Positions 54,105-62,830 of a DNA stretch of 64,000 bases are shown piece by piece. Under the pieces are notes generated by a model, which was not told the DNA's origin, made no database searches, and worked only from the letters and a program-made list of their open reading frames with translations. The DNA is from Pseudomonas sp. ZH-FAD (GTDB lineage Bacteria > Pseudomonadota > Gammaproteobacteria > Pseudomonadales > Pseudomonadaceae), in the NCBI RefSeq assembly GCF_002803095.1, contig NZ_PGLR01000024.1:31190-95189 (forward strand), read 5' to 3'. Numbering within the stretch: position 1 is the stretch's first letter; the number at the start of each line of letters is the position of its first letter. The position numbers and the translations under genes were made by a program.

Positions 54105-54622
54105 AACGCCTCTCCCTTCAACACCATGGGCAAACCGGCGACTGTGAACAGCACGCGCTGACTGCGCTCGGCCAGCGCCTGGTGCAGCCAGCCGGCCTCA
54201 TCGACATAACGGCGGGTGAGCTCGCCCAGCGGCACCACACCCAGCCCGGTTTCGTTGCTGACCAGCAGGATGCGCCCGGGCAGCTCATCCACACAGGCGA
54301 GTAGCGCATCGCGTTCGGCCGCCAGCCGAGCCGGGTCGTCCTGCATCAGCAGGTTGGTCAGCCACAGGGTCAGGCAGTCCACCAGCAGGCAACGGCCGGG
54401 CGCGGCCTGTTCGCCCAGCACATGGGCCAGCGCCAGCGGCTCCTCGACCAGCGCCCAGTGCGCCGGGCGACGCGCGCGATGCTGAGCGACGCGCGCATTC
54501 ATCTCGCCATCGAGCGGCTGGCTGGTAGCGATGTAAACGACTTCCAACCCGGACTCGTCGGCCAGCTTCTCCGCCAGCCGGCTCTTGCCGGAACGGGCAC
54601 CGCCGAGGATCAATTCAAGCAT
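54101..54622 (-). CDS. cobU: Adenosylcobinamide kinase / guanylyltransferase
   Basis: A 173-aa bifunctional enzyme that phosphorylates adenosylcobinamide and adds GMP. The P-loop is at the very N-terminus (LILGGARSGKSRLAE), followed by VVYIATSQPLDGEM and the guanylylated His region AQHRARRPAHW. I chose the ATG at 54622 because the protein then begins like other CobU proteins; an ATG four codons upstream is also possible. It follows cobQ after 39 bp, the largest gap in the operon, and overlaps cobT by four bases. It is cobP in the P. denitrificans system. Confidence 0.93.
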   Translation of the reverse strand: MLELILGGARSGKSRLAEKLADESGLEVVYIATSQPLDGEMNARVAQHRARRPAHWALVEEPLALAHVLGEQAAPGRCLLVDCLTLWLTNLLMQDDPARLAAERDALLACVDELPGRILLVSNETGLGVVPLGELTRRYVDEAGWLHQALAERSQRVLFTVAGLPMVLKGEAL

Positions 54623-54661
54623 GCTTCCATCCACATTAATTCAGCCCTGCAGAGCTCGCTC

Positions 54662-56110
54662 CTACAGGCCGCAAAGTGCTCTGAGTTTTTCGGTATCCAG
54701 ATGCAGTTCCACCTGGTCCGCCAGGCGTTCGATATCGCGCTCGCGCAACGCCTGATAGTCCACCGTCTGCACCTCATGCAGCCCGGCCCAGCGCAACAGT
54801 GCAGCGAGCGCCGAGGGTTGCTCGAACAGGCCGTGCAGGTAGGTGCCGAGCACCTGACCATCGGCGCTGAGACCGCCATCGCTGCGCCCGTCATCCAGGT
54901 GCACGGCGCCGTTGAGGCCCGGACCACGACTGACGCCGGCATGAATCTCGTAGCCGCTGACATCAGTCTGCTCCAGGCACAGTCGGCCGCGGACGTTGCG
55001 CAGCTGCTTCTCCGGCTCCAGCAGCGTCTCGAAATCCAGCAGGCCGAGGCCCTCGCTGCTGCCGGCAGCACCTTCCAGGCCGTGCGGATCGTGAATCTGC
55101 CGGCCGAGCATCTGCAGGCCACCACAAATGCCCAGAACCTTGCCGCCGTAGCGCAGGTGGCGGGTGATGGCGGCGTCCCAGCCCTGCTCGCGCAGCCGTG
55201 CGAGATCGGCGCGCACGCTCTTGGAGCCAGGCAGGATGATCAGATCGCTCGGCGGGATGGCCTGGCCCGGCCCGACGAAGGTCAGCTGCACCTGCGGATG
55301 CAGGCGCAGCGGGTCGAAATCGGTATGGTTGCTGATACGCGGCAACACCGGCACCACCACGCGCAGCGCCTGTGCGTCCTTGGCCTGCTGCCGGGTATCG
55401 ATGGCGTCCTCGGCTTCCAGGTGGAAATCCATCAGATACGGCAGTACGCCGAGCACGGGCTTGCCGGTGCGCTGCTGCAACCAGTCCAGCCCCGGCTTGA
55501 GCAACGCGATATCACCGCGAAAACGATTGATCACGAAACCGCGGATGCGCGCCTGTTCGCTCGGGCTGAGCAGCTCCAGGGTGCCGACCAGGTGGGCGAA
55601 CACGCCGCCCTTGTCGATGTCGGCAATCAGAATTACCGGGCAATCCACCGCCTCGGCAAAGCCCATGTTGGCGATGTCACCGGCGCGCAGGTTGATCTCG
55701 GCCGGCGAGCCTGCGCCCTCGACCAGTACCAGTTGATGACGCGCGAGCAAGCGAGCATGTGACTCCAGCACAGCCGCCATGGCCACCGGCTTGTAGCCGT
55801 GATAGGTCAGCGCCTGCATGTTGCCGATGGCGCGGCCGTGAATGATCACCTGGGCGCCCATGTCGCTGTTGGGCTTGAGCAGCACCGGGTTCATGTCGGT
55901 ATGTGGCGCCAGGCCGGCCGCTTGCGCCTGTACCGCCTGCGCCCGGCCGATCTCACCGCCGTCAGAGGTCACGGCGGAATTGAGCGCCATGTTCTGCGGT
56001 TTGAATGGCGCCACGGAGACGCCCTGGCGCCGTACCCAGCGACACAGCGCCGTCACCAGTGTGCTCTTGCCGGCATCGGAGGTGGTGCCCTGCACCATCA
56101 GGGTGGTCAT
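54662..56110 (-). CDS. cobQ: Cobyric acid synthase
   Basis: A 482-aa glutamine-dependent amidase that amidates four side chains of adenosylcobyrinic acid a,c-diamide. The N-terminal P-loop-like motif is QGTTSDAGKSTLVTALCRW. The C-terminal class I glutaminase-like domain has the nucleophile Cys in LGICGGLQMLG and a late His region (YLHGLFEQPS). The start ATG at 56110 overlaps the preceding stop by one base (TGATG). This rules out the 13-residue extension seen in the open frame. Confidence 0.95.
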   Translation of the reverse strand: MTTLMVQGTTSDAGKSTLVTALCRWVRRQGVSVAPFKPQNMALNSAVTSDGGEIGRAQAVQAQAAGLAPHTDMNPVLLKPNSDMGAQVIIHGRAIGNMQALTYHGYKPVAMAAVLESHARLLARHQLVLVEGAGSPAEINLRAGDIANMGFAEAVDCPVILIADIDKGGVFAHLVGTLELLSPSEQARIRGFVINRFRGDIALLKPGLDWLQQRTGKPVLGVLPYLMDFHLEAEDAIDTRQQAKDAQALRVVVPVLPRISNHTDFDPLRLHPQVQLTFVGPGQAIPPSDLIILPGSKSVRADLARLREQGWDAAITRHLRYGGKVLGICGGLQMLGRQIHDPHGLEGAAGSSEGLGLLDFETLLEPEKQLRNVRGRLCLEQTDVSGYEIHAGVSRGPGLNGAVHLDDGRSDGGLSADGQVLGTYLHGLFEQPSALAALLRWAGLHEVQTVDYQALRERDIERLADQVELHLDTEKLRALCGL

Positions 56111-57120
56111 CAGGACGTTTCCTCGAGACTGGCCAATATCGGCGCGCATTCCAGCAGCCCCTGCTCCAGTCGCAGCCAGCCAGTCTCGTCCGCCGGCAGG
56201 CCGAAGCGCAGGCTGTCCAGTTCGGCGAACAAGCGCACCAGGATGCCCCGCCGCGCCAACAGCTCGGCGCAGGGCACGGCGCGGCGGGTGCAGCAGAACT
56301 GGAACAGCGACGAGCCACCGGTCGACGGCAAGCCACAGTCACGCAGCAGCGCCTTGAGGCGCTCGCCGTCGGCCAGCAGGCGCTCACGCTGGCGGCGCTG
56401 CCCCTCGCCATCGACCAGCAGGCTGCGCGCCACGCTGCGCGCCGGACCGCTGACGGTCCAGGGTCCGAGCAGCGTTTCCAGCTCATCCAGCAAGGCCTGT
56501 GCGGCCAGGACAAAACCCAGACGCAGACCGGCCAGGCCGAAGAACTTGCCGAACGAGCGCAGCACGATCAGCCCCGGCATGTCGCTGTAGGCGGCCAGAC
56601 TGTGCTCCGGCGTGCAATCGATGAAGGCTTCGTCGACCACCAGCCAGCCGCCGCGCTCGGCCAGTTCATCGTGCCAGTCGAGCAGGCGCGCCGGTTCGAT
56701 CAGGCGGCCGGTCGGATTGTTGGGGTTGACCACCAGCAGTACATCCACTTGCGGCAGCGCGCGATGCACCGAACCCTCGCTCAACTTGATCACCCGATGC
56801 CCCTCGCGTCGCCAGGCGGCAGCGTGCTCGGCATAGGTCGGTGCGAGGATACCCACGCTGCTGTTCGTGCGCAAACGTGGCAGGGCCTGGATCGCCGCCT
56901 GCGAGCCAGCTACCGGCAACAGGTTGACGGCGCCGTAATAATCGCGCGCGGCCTGCTCCAGGCCGTCGTCCGCTTCAGGCAGGCGCGCCCAGGCAGAGCC
57001 CGGTACCGCCGGCAGATCCCAACCATAGGGTGCGACCCCGGTGGACAGATCCAGCCAGTCCTCCAGTGGGATGCCATAGCGCTGCGCCGCTGCGCGCAGA
57101 CGACCTCCATGTTCAAGCAC
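56110..57120 (-). CDS. cobC: Threonine-phosphate decarboxylase, PLP-dependent
   Basis: A 336-aa fold-type I PLP enzyme that decarboxylates L-threonine phosphate to give aminopropanol phosphate. The N-terminus HGGRLRAAAQRYGIPLEDW and the ligand Lys in VLRSFGKFFGLAGLRLGF are family-typical. NPNNPTG is present with Asn. It starts with GTG at 57120 and overlaps the end of the next gene upstream by eight bases, and touches cobQ by one base. It is cobC in the P. denitrificans system and cobD in Salmonella. Confidence 0.92.
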   Translation of the reverse strand: MLEHGGRLRAAAQRYGIPLEDWLDLSTGVAPYGWDLPAVPGSAWARLPEADDGLEQAARDYYGAVNLLPVAGSQAAIQALPRLRTNSSVGILAPTYAEHAAAWRREGHRVIKLSEGSVHRALPQVDVLLVVNPNNPTGRLIEPARLLDWHDELAERGGWLVVDEAFIDCTPEHSLAAYSDMPGLIVLRSFGKFFGLAGLRLGFVLAAQALLDELETLLGPWTVSGPARSVARSLLVDGEGQRRQRERLLADGERLKALLRDCGLPSTGGSSLFQFCCTRRAVPCAELLARRGILVRLFAELDSLRFGLPADETGWLRLEQGLLECAPILASLEETS

Positions 57121-58021
57121 CCAGCACCTCCCAGACGATCAGGCATAACAGCCACAAGCCAACCCCGGCGATTACCCTGTTCATCGCCCGTTCGATATCC
57201 CGCGCCCGCGGCGGTGGGCCTTCGCCCAGTTGTGGGCGTTCATGCACCTCGCCGTGATACTCCGCCGCACCGCCCAGACTAACGGCCAGGCTTCCGGCAC
57301 CAGCAGCCATCACTGGGCCAGCATTGGGACTGTCCCACAAGGGCGCCTGCCGGCGCCAGCAGCGCAGGGCCAGGGCAGTACGCCCAAGCAGCGCATAGGT
57401 CAGCGCCACCAGGCGCGCCGGGATGTAATTGAGCACGTCATCGATCTTCGCCGCGGCCCAGCCAAAACGCTCGAAGCGTTCGTTGCGATAGCCCCACATG
57501 GCATCGAGCGTGTTGCTCAGGCGGTACAGGACGACGCCCGGCGCGCCAGCGACGATGAACCAGAACAAGGCGGCGAACACGGCGTCGGAGCCGTTCTCCA
57601 GCACCGATTCGGTGCCGGCACGGGCCACCCCGGTTGCGTCCAGCTCGGCGGTATTGCGGCTGACCATCCAGCCGACGCGCTCGCGCGCCAGGGCCAGGTC
57701 ACCCAGACGCAGCGCGCGGGCCACCGGCTGCGCGTGCTCGTACAGGCTGCGCAGGCCGAGGGCGAAGTACAGGGCGAAGATCTCCACCGCCCAGCCAAGC
57801 GAGGTCAGGTGCACCAACAGCCAGGTGAGCAGGGTCAGGGGCAGCACCGCCAGGCACCAGGCCGTTACGCCATGGCTGCGCCAGCCGCCACCAGCCGGGT
57901 TGAAGCGCTGCTCCAGGCGCCCCGCCAGGCGGCCGAAGGCCACCAGCGGATGCGCGCGCCTGGGCTCGCCCAGCACGGCGTCCAGCGCCACGCCGGCGCA
58001 GGTGATCAGCGCCAGGCTCAT
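57113..58021 (-). CDS. cobD: Adenosylcobinamide-phosphate synthase (CobD/CbiB)
   Basis: A 302-aa integral membrane protein that attaches aminopropanol (phosphate) to adenosylcobyric acid. It has four to five hydrophobic helices and the conserved segments LDAVLGEPRRAHPLVAFGRL, GWMVSRNTAELD, ARAGTESVLENGSDAVFAAL and NAGPVMAAGAGSLAVSLGG. It lies three bases after bluB and overlaps the decarboxylase gene by eight bases. Confidence 0.94.
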   Translation of the reverse strand: MSLALITCAGVALDAVLGEPRRAHPLVAFGRLAGRLEQRFNPAGGGWRSHGVTAWCLAVLPLTLLTWLLVHLTSLGWAVEIFALYFALGLRSLYEHAQPVARALRLGDLALARERVGWMVSRNTAELDATGVARAGTESVLENGSDAVFAALFWFIVAGAPGVVLYRLSNTLDAMWGYRNERFERFGWAAAKIDDVLNYIPARLVALTYALLGRTALALRCWRRQAPLWDSPNAGPVMAAGAGSLAVSLGGAAEYHGEVHERPQLGEGPPPRARDIERAMNRVIAGVGLWLLCLIVWEVLGA

Positions 58022-58024
58022 CGT

Positions 58025-58678
58025 TCACTCACCAGATGATCCCCATCGATTCTCGAACAACAATTCCGATAGCGGTCGGGGCGTGGCCCAACCCTCCTCC
58101 ACCAGCATCGGCTTTTCGTAAAAGGCTTGAACCGGCCCCAGGCACAGCAGCGCTACCGGTTTGCTGCCCGCCGGCATGCCCAACAACGCGGCCAGCGCCT
58201 CGGGGTCGAACAACGATACCCAACCGAGCCCGAGCCCTTCGGCACGCGCAGCCAGCCACAGATTCTGAATGGCGCAAGCCACCGAGGCCATATCCATTTC
58301 CGGCAGGGTGCGTCGTCCAAAGACATGCGCGTCGCGTCCCTCCATCAGCGCCACCGCCAGTAGCTCGGCGCAGTCGCGAATACCCTCGACCTTCAGCCGC
58401 ATGAACTCGTCACTGCGCTCGCCGAGGGCCTCGGCAGTGCGCACCCGCTCGGCCTCCACCAACTCATGAATGGACTCACGCAGTTGCGGGTCACTGACGC
58501 GCACAAAGCGCCAAGGCTGCATCAGGCCAACGCTCGGCGCGTGGTGGGCGGCTTCGAGCAGCCGCGCCAGGATCTCGGCTGGCACCTCGCCGCCGCTGAA
58601 ATGACGCATATCGCGACGCTCGGCGATGGCGCGATACACCGCCGCGCGCTCCTTATCGCTGAAGGCATGCTCGCTCAT
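58025..58678 (-). CDS. bluB: 5,6-dimethylbenzimidazole synthase
   Basis: A 217-aa nitroreductase-fold enzyme that breaks down reduced FMN in the presence of oxygen to form the lower ligand of B12. Diagnostic segments are ERRDMRHFSGGEVP, HHAPSVGLMQPWRFV, LPEMDMASVACAIQNLWLAARAEG-like helices and GLGWVSLFDPEAL. The start overlaps the cobB stop by four bases. Its presence indicates aerobic synthesis of the dimethylbenzimidazole base used by CobT. Confidence 0.95.
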   Translation of the reverse strand: MSEHAFSDKERAAVYRAIAERRDMRHFSGGEVPAEILARLLEAAHHAPSVGLMQPWRFVRVSDPQLRESIHELVEAERVRTAEALGERSDEFMRLKVEGIRDCAELLAVALMEGRDAHVFGRRTLPEMDMASVACAIQNLWLAARAEGLGLGWVSLFDPEALAALLGMPAGSKPVALLCLGPVQAFYEKPMLVEEGWATPRPLSELLFENRWGSSGE

Positions 58679-59967
58679 GGACGTAACAGCGCGGCGGCCG
58701 CCTCCGGGTTGGACGGTAGGTAAAAGTGGATATAGCTGGCCGTGAGTCGCCCCAGGCGATAAACCGCCTCAGCCACCGGCTTGCCGTTCGGGCAGCGGCC
58801 GAGCGCCAGAGGCTGCAAGGGGCTTTCCAGCCGCGAGTGATGGTAACTGTGGCCACGTAGCTCGCCTTCGGGCAGCGTCACCTGCTGCAAGGCCAGGGCG
58901 GTCAGCCGTGGCTGCAAGGCGGCGCTGCCCTCCAGCAGGCCGAGCATGCGCCCGCTGGCGCCTTGCTTGTCGCGCAGTTCATCGAGCAGATAGAGCATGC
59001 CGCCACATTCGGCGAGCAAGGGCTTGCCGGCCTGATGATGAGCACGAATCGCCGCGGCCATGAGCTGGTTGCCTTCCAGCTCGGCCAGGTATAGCTCTGG
59101 ATATCCGCCCGGCAGATAAAGGCTGTCCACCTGCGGCAGCTCGTGATCGGCCAAAGGTGAGAAGTAATGCAGCTCAGCGCCGAGCGCCTGCAACAGGTCG
59201 AGGTTGGCCTGATAGAGAAAGGCGAACGCCGCATCGCGCGCAATGCCGATGCGTACGCCAGCCAACAGCGGCGCCAGCTCATCGATCTGTGGCGCGGCGA
59301 AGCTCACCGCAGTCGGCAAGTCGACGTTGGCACTGGCCGCCAGCGCGTCGGCCGCGGCGTCCAGACGTGCGTCCAGATCGGCCAACTCGCCCGCCTGCAC
59401 CAGCCCCAGATGGCGGCTTGGCAACTCCACCGCGGCGCTACGCGGCAAGGCGCCAAACCAGCGAATGCTCGCTGGCAGGGCATCACGCAGAATCTCGCCA
59501 TGGCGCGTGCTGGCGACACGGTTACCGAGCACCCCGGCAAAGGGCAAGTCCGGCTGGAAGGTGGCAAGCCCATGAGCCAGGGCGCCGAAGGTCTGCGCCA
59601 TGGCCGCACCGTCGATCACGCCCAGCACCGGCACGCCAAAGTGGCGCGCCAGGTCGGCGGCGGACGGCTTGCCGTCGAACAGGCCCATGACCCCTTCGAT
59701 CAGGATCAGATCGGCCTCACCGGCGGCCTGCCACAGCAGGCGACGGCTTTCCGCCTCGCCGACCATGGCCAGATCGAGCTGGTACACCGGCGCGCCACTG
59801 GCACGGGCATGGATCATCGGGTCGAGAAAGTCCGGGCCGCACTTGAACACCCGCACACGCCGCCCCTGACGTGTATGCAGGCGCGCCAGCGCGGCAGTGA
59901 CAGTGGTCTTGCCCTGACCGGACGCCGGCGCAGCGATCAGCAGCGCCGGACAGTGACGTGCGCCCAT
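58675..59967 (-). CDS. cobB: Cobyrinic acid a,c-diamide synthase
   Basis: A 430-aa glutamine amidotransferase that amidates the a and c side chains of (hydrogeno)byrinic or cobyrinic acid. The N-terminal ATP-binding motif is LLIAAPASGQGKTTVTAAL. The C-terminal glutaminase-like domain carries Cys in LLAECGGMLYLLDEL. The start overlaps the cobO stop by one base (TGATG). No cobalt chelatase or precorrin genes lie in the window, so the upstream half of the pathway must be elsewhere or absent. Confidence 0.95.
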   Translation of the reverse strand: MGARHCPALLIAAPASGQGKTTVTAALARLHTRQGRRVRVFKCGPDFLDPMIHARASGAPVYQLDLAMVGEAESRRLLWQAAGEADLILIEGVMGLFDGKPSAADLARHFGVPVLGVIDGAAMAQTFGALAHGLATFQPDLPFAGVLGNRVASTRHGEILRDALPASIRWFGALPRSAAVELPSRHLGLVQAGELADLDARLDAAADALAASANVDLPTAVSFAAPQIDELAPLLAGVRIGIARDAAFAFLYQANLDLLQALGAELHYFSPLADHELPQVDSLYLPGGYPELYLAELEGNQLMAAAIRAHHQAGKPLLAECGGMLYLLDELRDKQGASGRMLGLLEGSAALQPRLTALALQQVTLPEGELRGHSYHHSRLESPLQPLALGRCPNGKPVAEAVYRLGRLTASYIHFYLPSNPEAAAALLRP

Positions 59968-60578
59968 CAGAATTCGATGCCCTTCTGTGCTTTTACCCCG
60001 GACTTGAATGCGTGCTTGACCAGGCTCATCTCGGTGACCGTGTCAGCCGCCTCGATCATCCCAGGCAACGCACCGCGCCCCGTCACCACCACGTGCTGCA
60101 ACAGCGGGCGCGCTTCGATATCAGCCAGCACCGTGTCCAGTTCGAGGTAGCCATGCTTGAGGGCGATGTTCAGCTCATCCAGCACCACCAGGCCGACCGA
60201 CTCATCGCTGAGCAGATGCTGGGCCACCGCCCAGGCTTGCTGCGCTTTGGCGATATCACGCTGGCGATCCTGGGTTTCCCAGGTGAAGCCTTCGCCCATC
60301 ACGTGATAGCTGACTTCGTCGGGAAAACGGCGGAAGAAGGTTTCTTCACCGGTGCTGGCCGCCCCCTTGATGAACTGCACCACGCCGACCTTGATGCCAT
60401 GGCCAAGGGCGCGCGCGACCATGCCGAAGGCGCTGCTGCTCTTGCCCTTGCCATTGCCGCTGTGCACCAGCAGCAGGCCGTATTCGTCCTGGGCCTGGGC
60501 GATCTTTTCGTCGATCAGGGCTTTCTTGCGTTGCATGCGCGCCTTGTGGCGGGCGTCGCGTTCGGCGGTCTCACTCAT
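59967..60578 (-). CDS. cobO: Cob(I)yrinic acid a,c-diamide adenosyltransferase
   Basis: A 203-aa CobA/CobO-type corrinoid adenosyltransferase. The P-loop GNGKGKSS (41-48) and the segments VQFIKGA, FTWETQD and LNIALKHGYLE are conserved. I chose the ATG at 60578 with AGGAGC six bases upstream; the frame extends 32 codons further without similarity. It is the first gene of the cob operon and is preceded by a cobalamin riboswitch. Confidence 0.95.
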   Translation of the reverse strand: MSETAERDARHKARMQRKKALIDEKIAQAQDEYGLLLVHSGNGKGKSSSAFGMVARALGHGIKVGVVQFIKGAASTGEETFFRRFPDEVSYHVMGEGFTWETQDRQRDIAKAQQAWAVAQHLLSDESVGLVVLDELNIALKHGYLELDTVLADIEARPLLQHVVVTGRGALPGMIEAADTVTEMSLVKHAFKSGVKAQKGIEF

Positions 60579-60720
60579 GCTGTGCTCCTGCACGTCAGGC
60601 ACCCGCGCCGCCTGTTCCTCGAACAGTACGAACGGCAATGAGGAAGAAGATCGCGATGATCCGCACGCACTCATCCAGGCGCCAATGGCTGGTCAGGCGA
60701 GCGGAAGACGAAATAACACG

Positions 60721-60745
60721 AACGCCCCGGTAGAACCGGAGCGTT
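60721..60745 (-). terminator. Putative expression-platform terminator of the cobalamin riboswitch
   Basis: On the minus strand AACGCTCCGG and CCGGGGCGTT form a 10-bp stem (one U-G pair) with a 5-base loop, followed by the U-rich sequence CGTGTTATTTCG. It lies between the B12 box and cobO. It therefore fits a transcription terminator controlled by ligand binding. Confidence 0.6.
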
Positions 60746-60785
60746 GGCCGGACAGCGCCCTCCGCGATGCCGTGAAACTGCGACA

Positions 60786-61105
60786 GGCCGGTCTCCGGGC
60801 TTGTGAGCGAACCATGGGTTCTGCGCCGCGCCTTCCCGTGCAAATACACAGTGGCTTTGCAGACTGCGTGAAAACTACTGCGCTCGGCCATGCGGCGTTA
60901 AAAACAGTCTCAAAATGCTCATTTACAGCTCGTAAACTCCGCTTTTTCGCCTGTTTTTGCCTTGCCTGACCTTCGCTCGCTACGTTTTCACACGGTCTGC
61001 TTAAGCAGCGTTTGACTCACCTACCGTTGCGGGGGCAGCGCCGGCATTGGAACCGGCTTCCCTGTTTCACCCCTTGGCCGCCATTCACGGCAACGCGGGG
61101 CACCT
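60786..61105 (-). ncRNA. Cobalamin riboswitch upstream of the cob operon, interrupted by a repeat element
   Basis: Read on the minus strand, the conserved AdoCbl-type blocks appear in order. They are AGGTGCCCCGCG at the 5' end (61105), GGGAAGCCGG, GCTGCCCCCGCAACGGTA (ending about 61022), AGCCACTG (60856-60849), GGGAAGGCGCGG, and the B12 box AGCCCGGAGACCGGCC near 60786-60802. Without the 140-bp insertion (60860-60999) the aptamer would be about 180 nt, a normal length. It lies about 210 nt before cobO and should lower cob expression when cobalamin is plentiful. Confidence 0.92.
60860..60999 (+). repeat. 140-bp palindromic element, copy 3, inside the riboswitch
   Basis: Ends CAGACTGCGTGAAAACTACTG and GTAGCGAGC-type / GTTTTCACACGGTCTG are imperfect inverted repeats. 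The core (TTAAAAACAG, TTTACAGCTCGTAAA, CCTGTTTTTGCC) matches the other three copies. It lies three bases from the riboswitch block AGCCACTG, on the 5' side of it in the RNA. Confidence 0.88.
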
Positions 61106-61119
61106 GAAGCAAGGCGCGC

Positions 61120-61149
61120 AGGGTAGAGGCTGGCAGCCCTGCCCGTCAA
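61120..61149 (-). promoter_or_regulatory. Candidate sigma-70 promoter for the cob operon
   Basis: TTGACG (61149-61144) and TACCCT (61125-61120) are separated by 18 bases on the minus strand. They sit just upstream of the first riboswitch block, as expected for the leader's promoter. The -10 match is weak. Confidence 0.4.
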
Positions 61150-61155
61150 CGCCAC

Positions 61156-61476
61156 TCAGTGCCTGGGCATGAACCCGGGCGGCTTGCTCGCCAACCAGTC
61201 GACGAACGTTCGCAAACGCTCGTCGCTCAGCAGTGCCTCGCGGCTGTTGTAGGTCAGCGCCAGCTCCTTTTCACTGAAAAGCCGATGAATCTGGTTATGG
61301 CAGGCGCGGCAGACCCACAGCGTGGCGGTGATACGTTCATGACGGGGGTAGCGCTTCTGCACATAAGCCTTGTCGTGCAGCGCCTTGGGAATCAGGTGAT
61401 GACGGGTCAATGCGACGGGGCGCGCGCACAGCTCGCAGACCTCAGGCTGAGGCGGCAGGCGAATGGGATCGACCAT
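61156..61476 (-). CDS. HNH endonuclease family protein
   Basis: A 106-aa protein with a zinc-type HNH motif: EVCELCARPVALTRHHLIPK, then WVCRACHNQIHRLF with the second CxxC and the HN-H residues. A C-terminal helix region (REALLSDERLRTFVDWLAS) follows. I set the start at the ATG at 61476, eleven bases after the NlpC/P60 gene stop; no Shine-Dalgarno sequence is visible, so translation may be coupled. The longer frame to 61686 lies inside the upstream gene. Similar small HNH proteins are common in pseudomonads; function unknown. Confidence 0.8.
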   Translation of the reverse strand: MVDPIRLPPQPEVCELCARPVALTRHHLIPKALHDKAYVQKRYPRHERITATLWVCRACHNQIHRLFSEKELALTYNSREALLSDERLRTFVDWLASKPPGFMPRH

Positions 61477-61486
61477 GGACAGTAAT

Positions 61487-62011
61487 TCAGGGATTACGCG
61501 CGAGCTCTGGGGTGATGACCCGCTTGGCATCGAGATAGACGCCCTGCCAGTAACCGCTGGTGAGGCTGTCCAGGCGCACGGTACCGCCGGTGGAGGGGGC
61601 ATGAACGAAGCGGCCGTCACCGACATAGATCCCGGCATGACTGACGGCGCGGCCACCATTGGTGGCAAAGAACACCAGGTCACCACTTTTCAGGGCGTCA
61701 CGGCGGACATCAGGGGTGCGCATGGCACTCAGCTCACGCGTCGAACGCGGCAGACTGATACCGGCAGCATCGCGATAAACGTAGCCGATCAGGCCGCTGC
61801 AGTCGAAACCACCTTCCGGGGTATTGCCACCATAGCGATACGGCGTACCGACCAGACCGAGGGCACGGAACAGCACGTCTTCAGCGCCGCCCTGATAAGA
61901 CGACGAAGTGACTGGAGGGGTGTAACTGGGCTGGGGAGAGGGAGCGCGACTGCTGCAGGCACTCAGCAGCAAAACGAGAGCGATGAGGGCAACACGGGTC
62001 GTGACGGGCAT
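61487..62011 (-). CDS. NlpC/P60 family lipoprotein peptidase
   Basis: A 174-aa predicted lipoprotein, with lipobox LLLSAC at residues 14-19, that probably cleaves peptidoglycan stem peptides. The NlpC/P60 domain shows the catalytic Cys in GGFDCSGLIGYVY, His in VSHAGIYVGDGRF and the third polar residue in FVHAPS. It is downstream of a second paralogue at 62096-62716 on the same strand, separated by a hairpin. The pair resembles duplicated Spr/MepS-like genes. Confidence 0.92.
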   Translation of the reverse strand: MPVTTRVALIALVLLLSACSSRAPSPQPSYTPPVTSSSYQGGAEDVLFRALGLVGTPYRYGGNTPEGGFDCSGLIGYVYRDAAGISLPRSTRELSAMRTPDVRRDALKSGDLVFFATNGGRAVSHAGIYVGDGRFVHAPSTGGTVRLDSLTSGYWQGVYLDAKRVITPELARNP

Positions 62012-62065
62012 AAGCGAGGCGATCCTGAGCCTGAATGCGCTCTACTCTGCCGCTTGCGGACAAAC

Positions 62066-62087
62066 GGCGCAACCCTGGGGTTACGCC
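62066..62087 (-). terminator. Hairpin between the two NlpC/P60 genes
   Basis: On the minus strand GGCGTAACC and GGTTGCGCC form a 9-bp stem (one G-U pair) with a 4-base loop, followed by GTTTGT. It begins nine bases after the stop of the upstream paralogue and is a likely terminator. Confidence 0.6.
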
Positions 62088-62095
62088 GTGATACA

Positions 62096-62716
62096 TCAGT
62101 TGTTGCGCTTGGCAGCAACCTGCTCTTCCACCGGAGCCAGCGCCAGGACGCGCTTGGCCTGCAGGTAACTGCGGTTCCAGTAGCTGTCGTCGAGGCTGTC
62201 GATGCGCACACCACCGCTGCGGCTGCTGCTGGAGTGGATGAACTGGTCATCACCCAGATAGATGCCGGCGTGACTGACACGACCACGACCACGATCATTG
62301 AACAGGATCAGATCACCCGGCTCCAGATCGGCGCGCGCCACCTTCGGCGCATCGAGGTTGATCAGCTCACGCGTGGAACGTGGCAGTTCCAGGCCGACTT
62401 CCTCGCGGAACAGGTAGCCGACAAAACCGCTGCAATCGAAACCGGATTGCACCGAGGTGCCGCCGTAGCGATAGCGCGTGCCGATCAGCGAACGCCCGAG
62501 ATCGAGCAGGCTGTCTGCCAGCTGTGGCATTTCATAGGGTTTGTCGTCGATCAGCGCGGTGATTTCATCGTCGGCAGGCTCAACCTGCTGAGAGAGCGGA
62601 CGAGCAACTGGCTCGGCCGTAGCGTCGCCTGTCTGCGGTTGCGGCGAGTGGCCGGCGCAGGCAGCGAGCAAGACTGTGAGTGCAAGAGGCACGAGGGGTG
62701 CGAAGCGTTTTAGCAT
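62096..62716 (-). CDS. NlpC/P60 family lipoprotein peptidase
   Basis: A 206-aa predicted lipoprotein, with lipobox LLAAC near residue 19, and an NlpC/P60 domain. The catalytic Cys lies in SGFDCSGFVGYLF and His in VSHAGIYLGDDQF, followed by FIHSSSS. A linker of about 60 residues rich in Pro, Gln and acidic residues separates the lipid anchor from the domain. I set the start at 62716 because it gives a proper lipoprotein signal; the frame upstream to 62824 has no such sense. It is paralogous to the gene at 61487. Confidence 0.9.
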   Translation of the reverse strand: MLKRFAPLVPLALTVLLAACAGHSPQPQTGDATAEPVARPLSQQVEPADDEITALIDDKPYEMPQLADSLLDLGRSLIGTRYRYGGTSVQSGFDCSGFVGYLFREEVGLELPRSTRELINLDAPKVARADLEPGDLILFNDRGRGRVSHAGIYLGDDQFIHSSSSRSGGVRIDSLDDSYWNRSYLQAKRVLALAPVEEQVAAKRNN

Positions 62717-62830
62717 GGGCACGACCGTGTCGGTTGAATTTACAAGTCGGCGACTATGCCTTCTACAAGGCCCATTTGCAAATTCTATCGTTAGAAATGT
62801 GACCCAGTAGTTTCGCCGCGCCATCTAAAG

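Noticed and set aside
54636..54661. A partial REP-like sequence (GCTCGCTCCTACAGG) in the cobQ-cobU gap
   Set aside because: Only one arm is present and there is no inverted partner, so it is at most a degenerate remnant.
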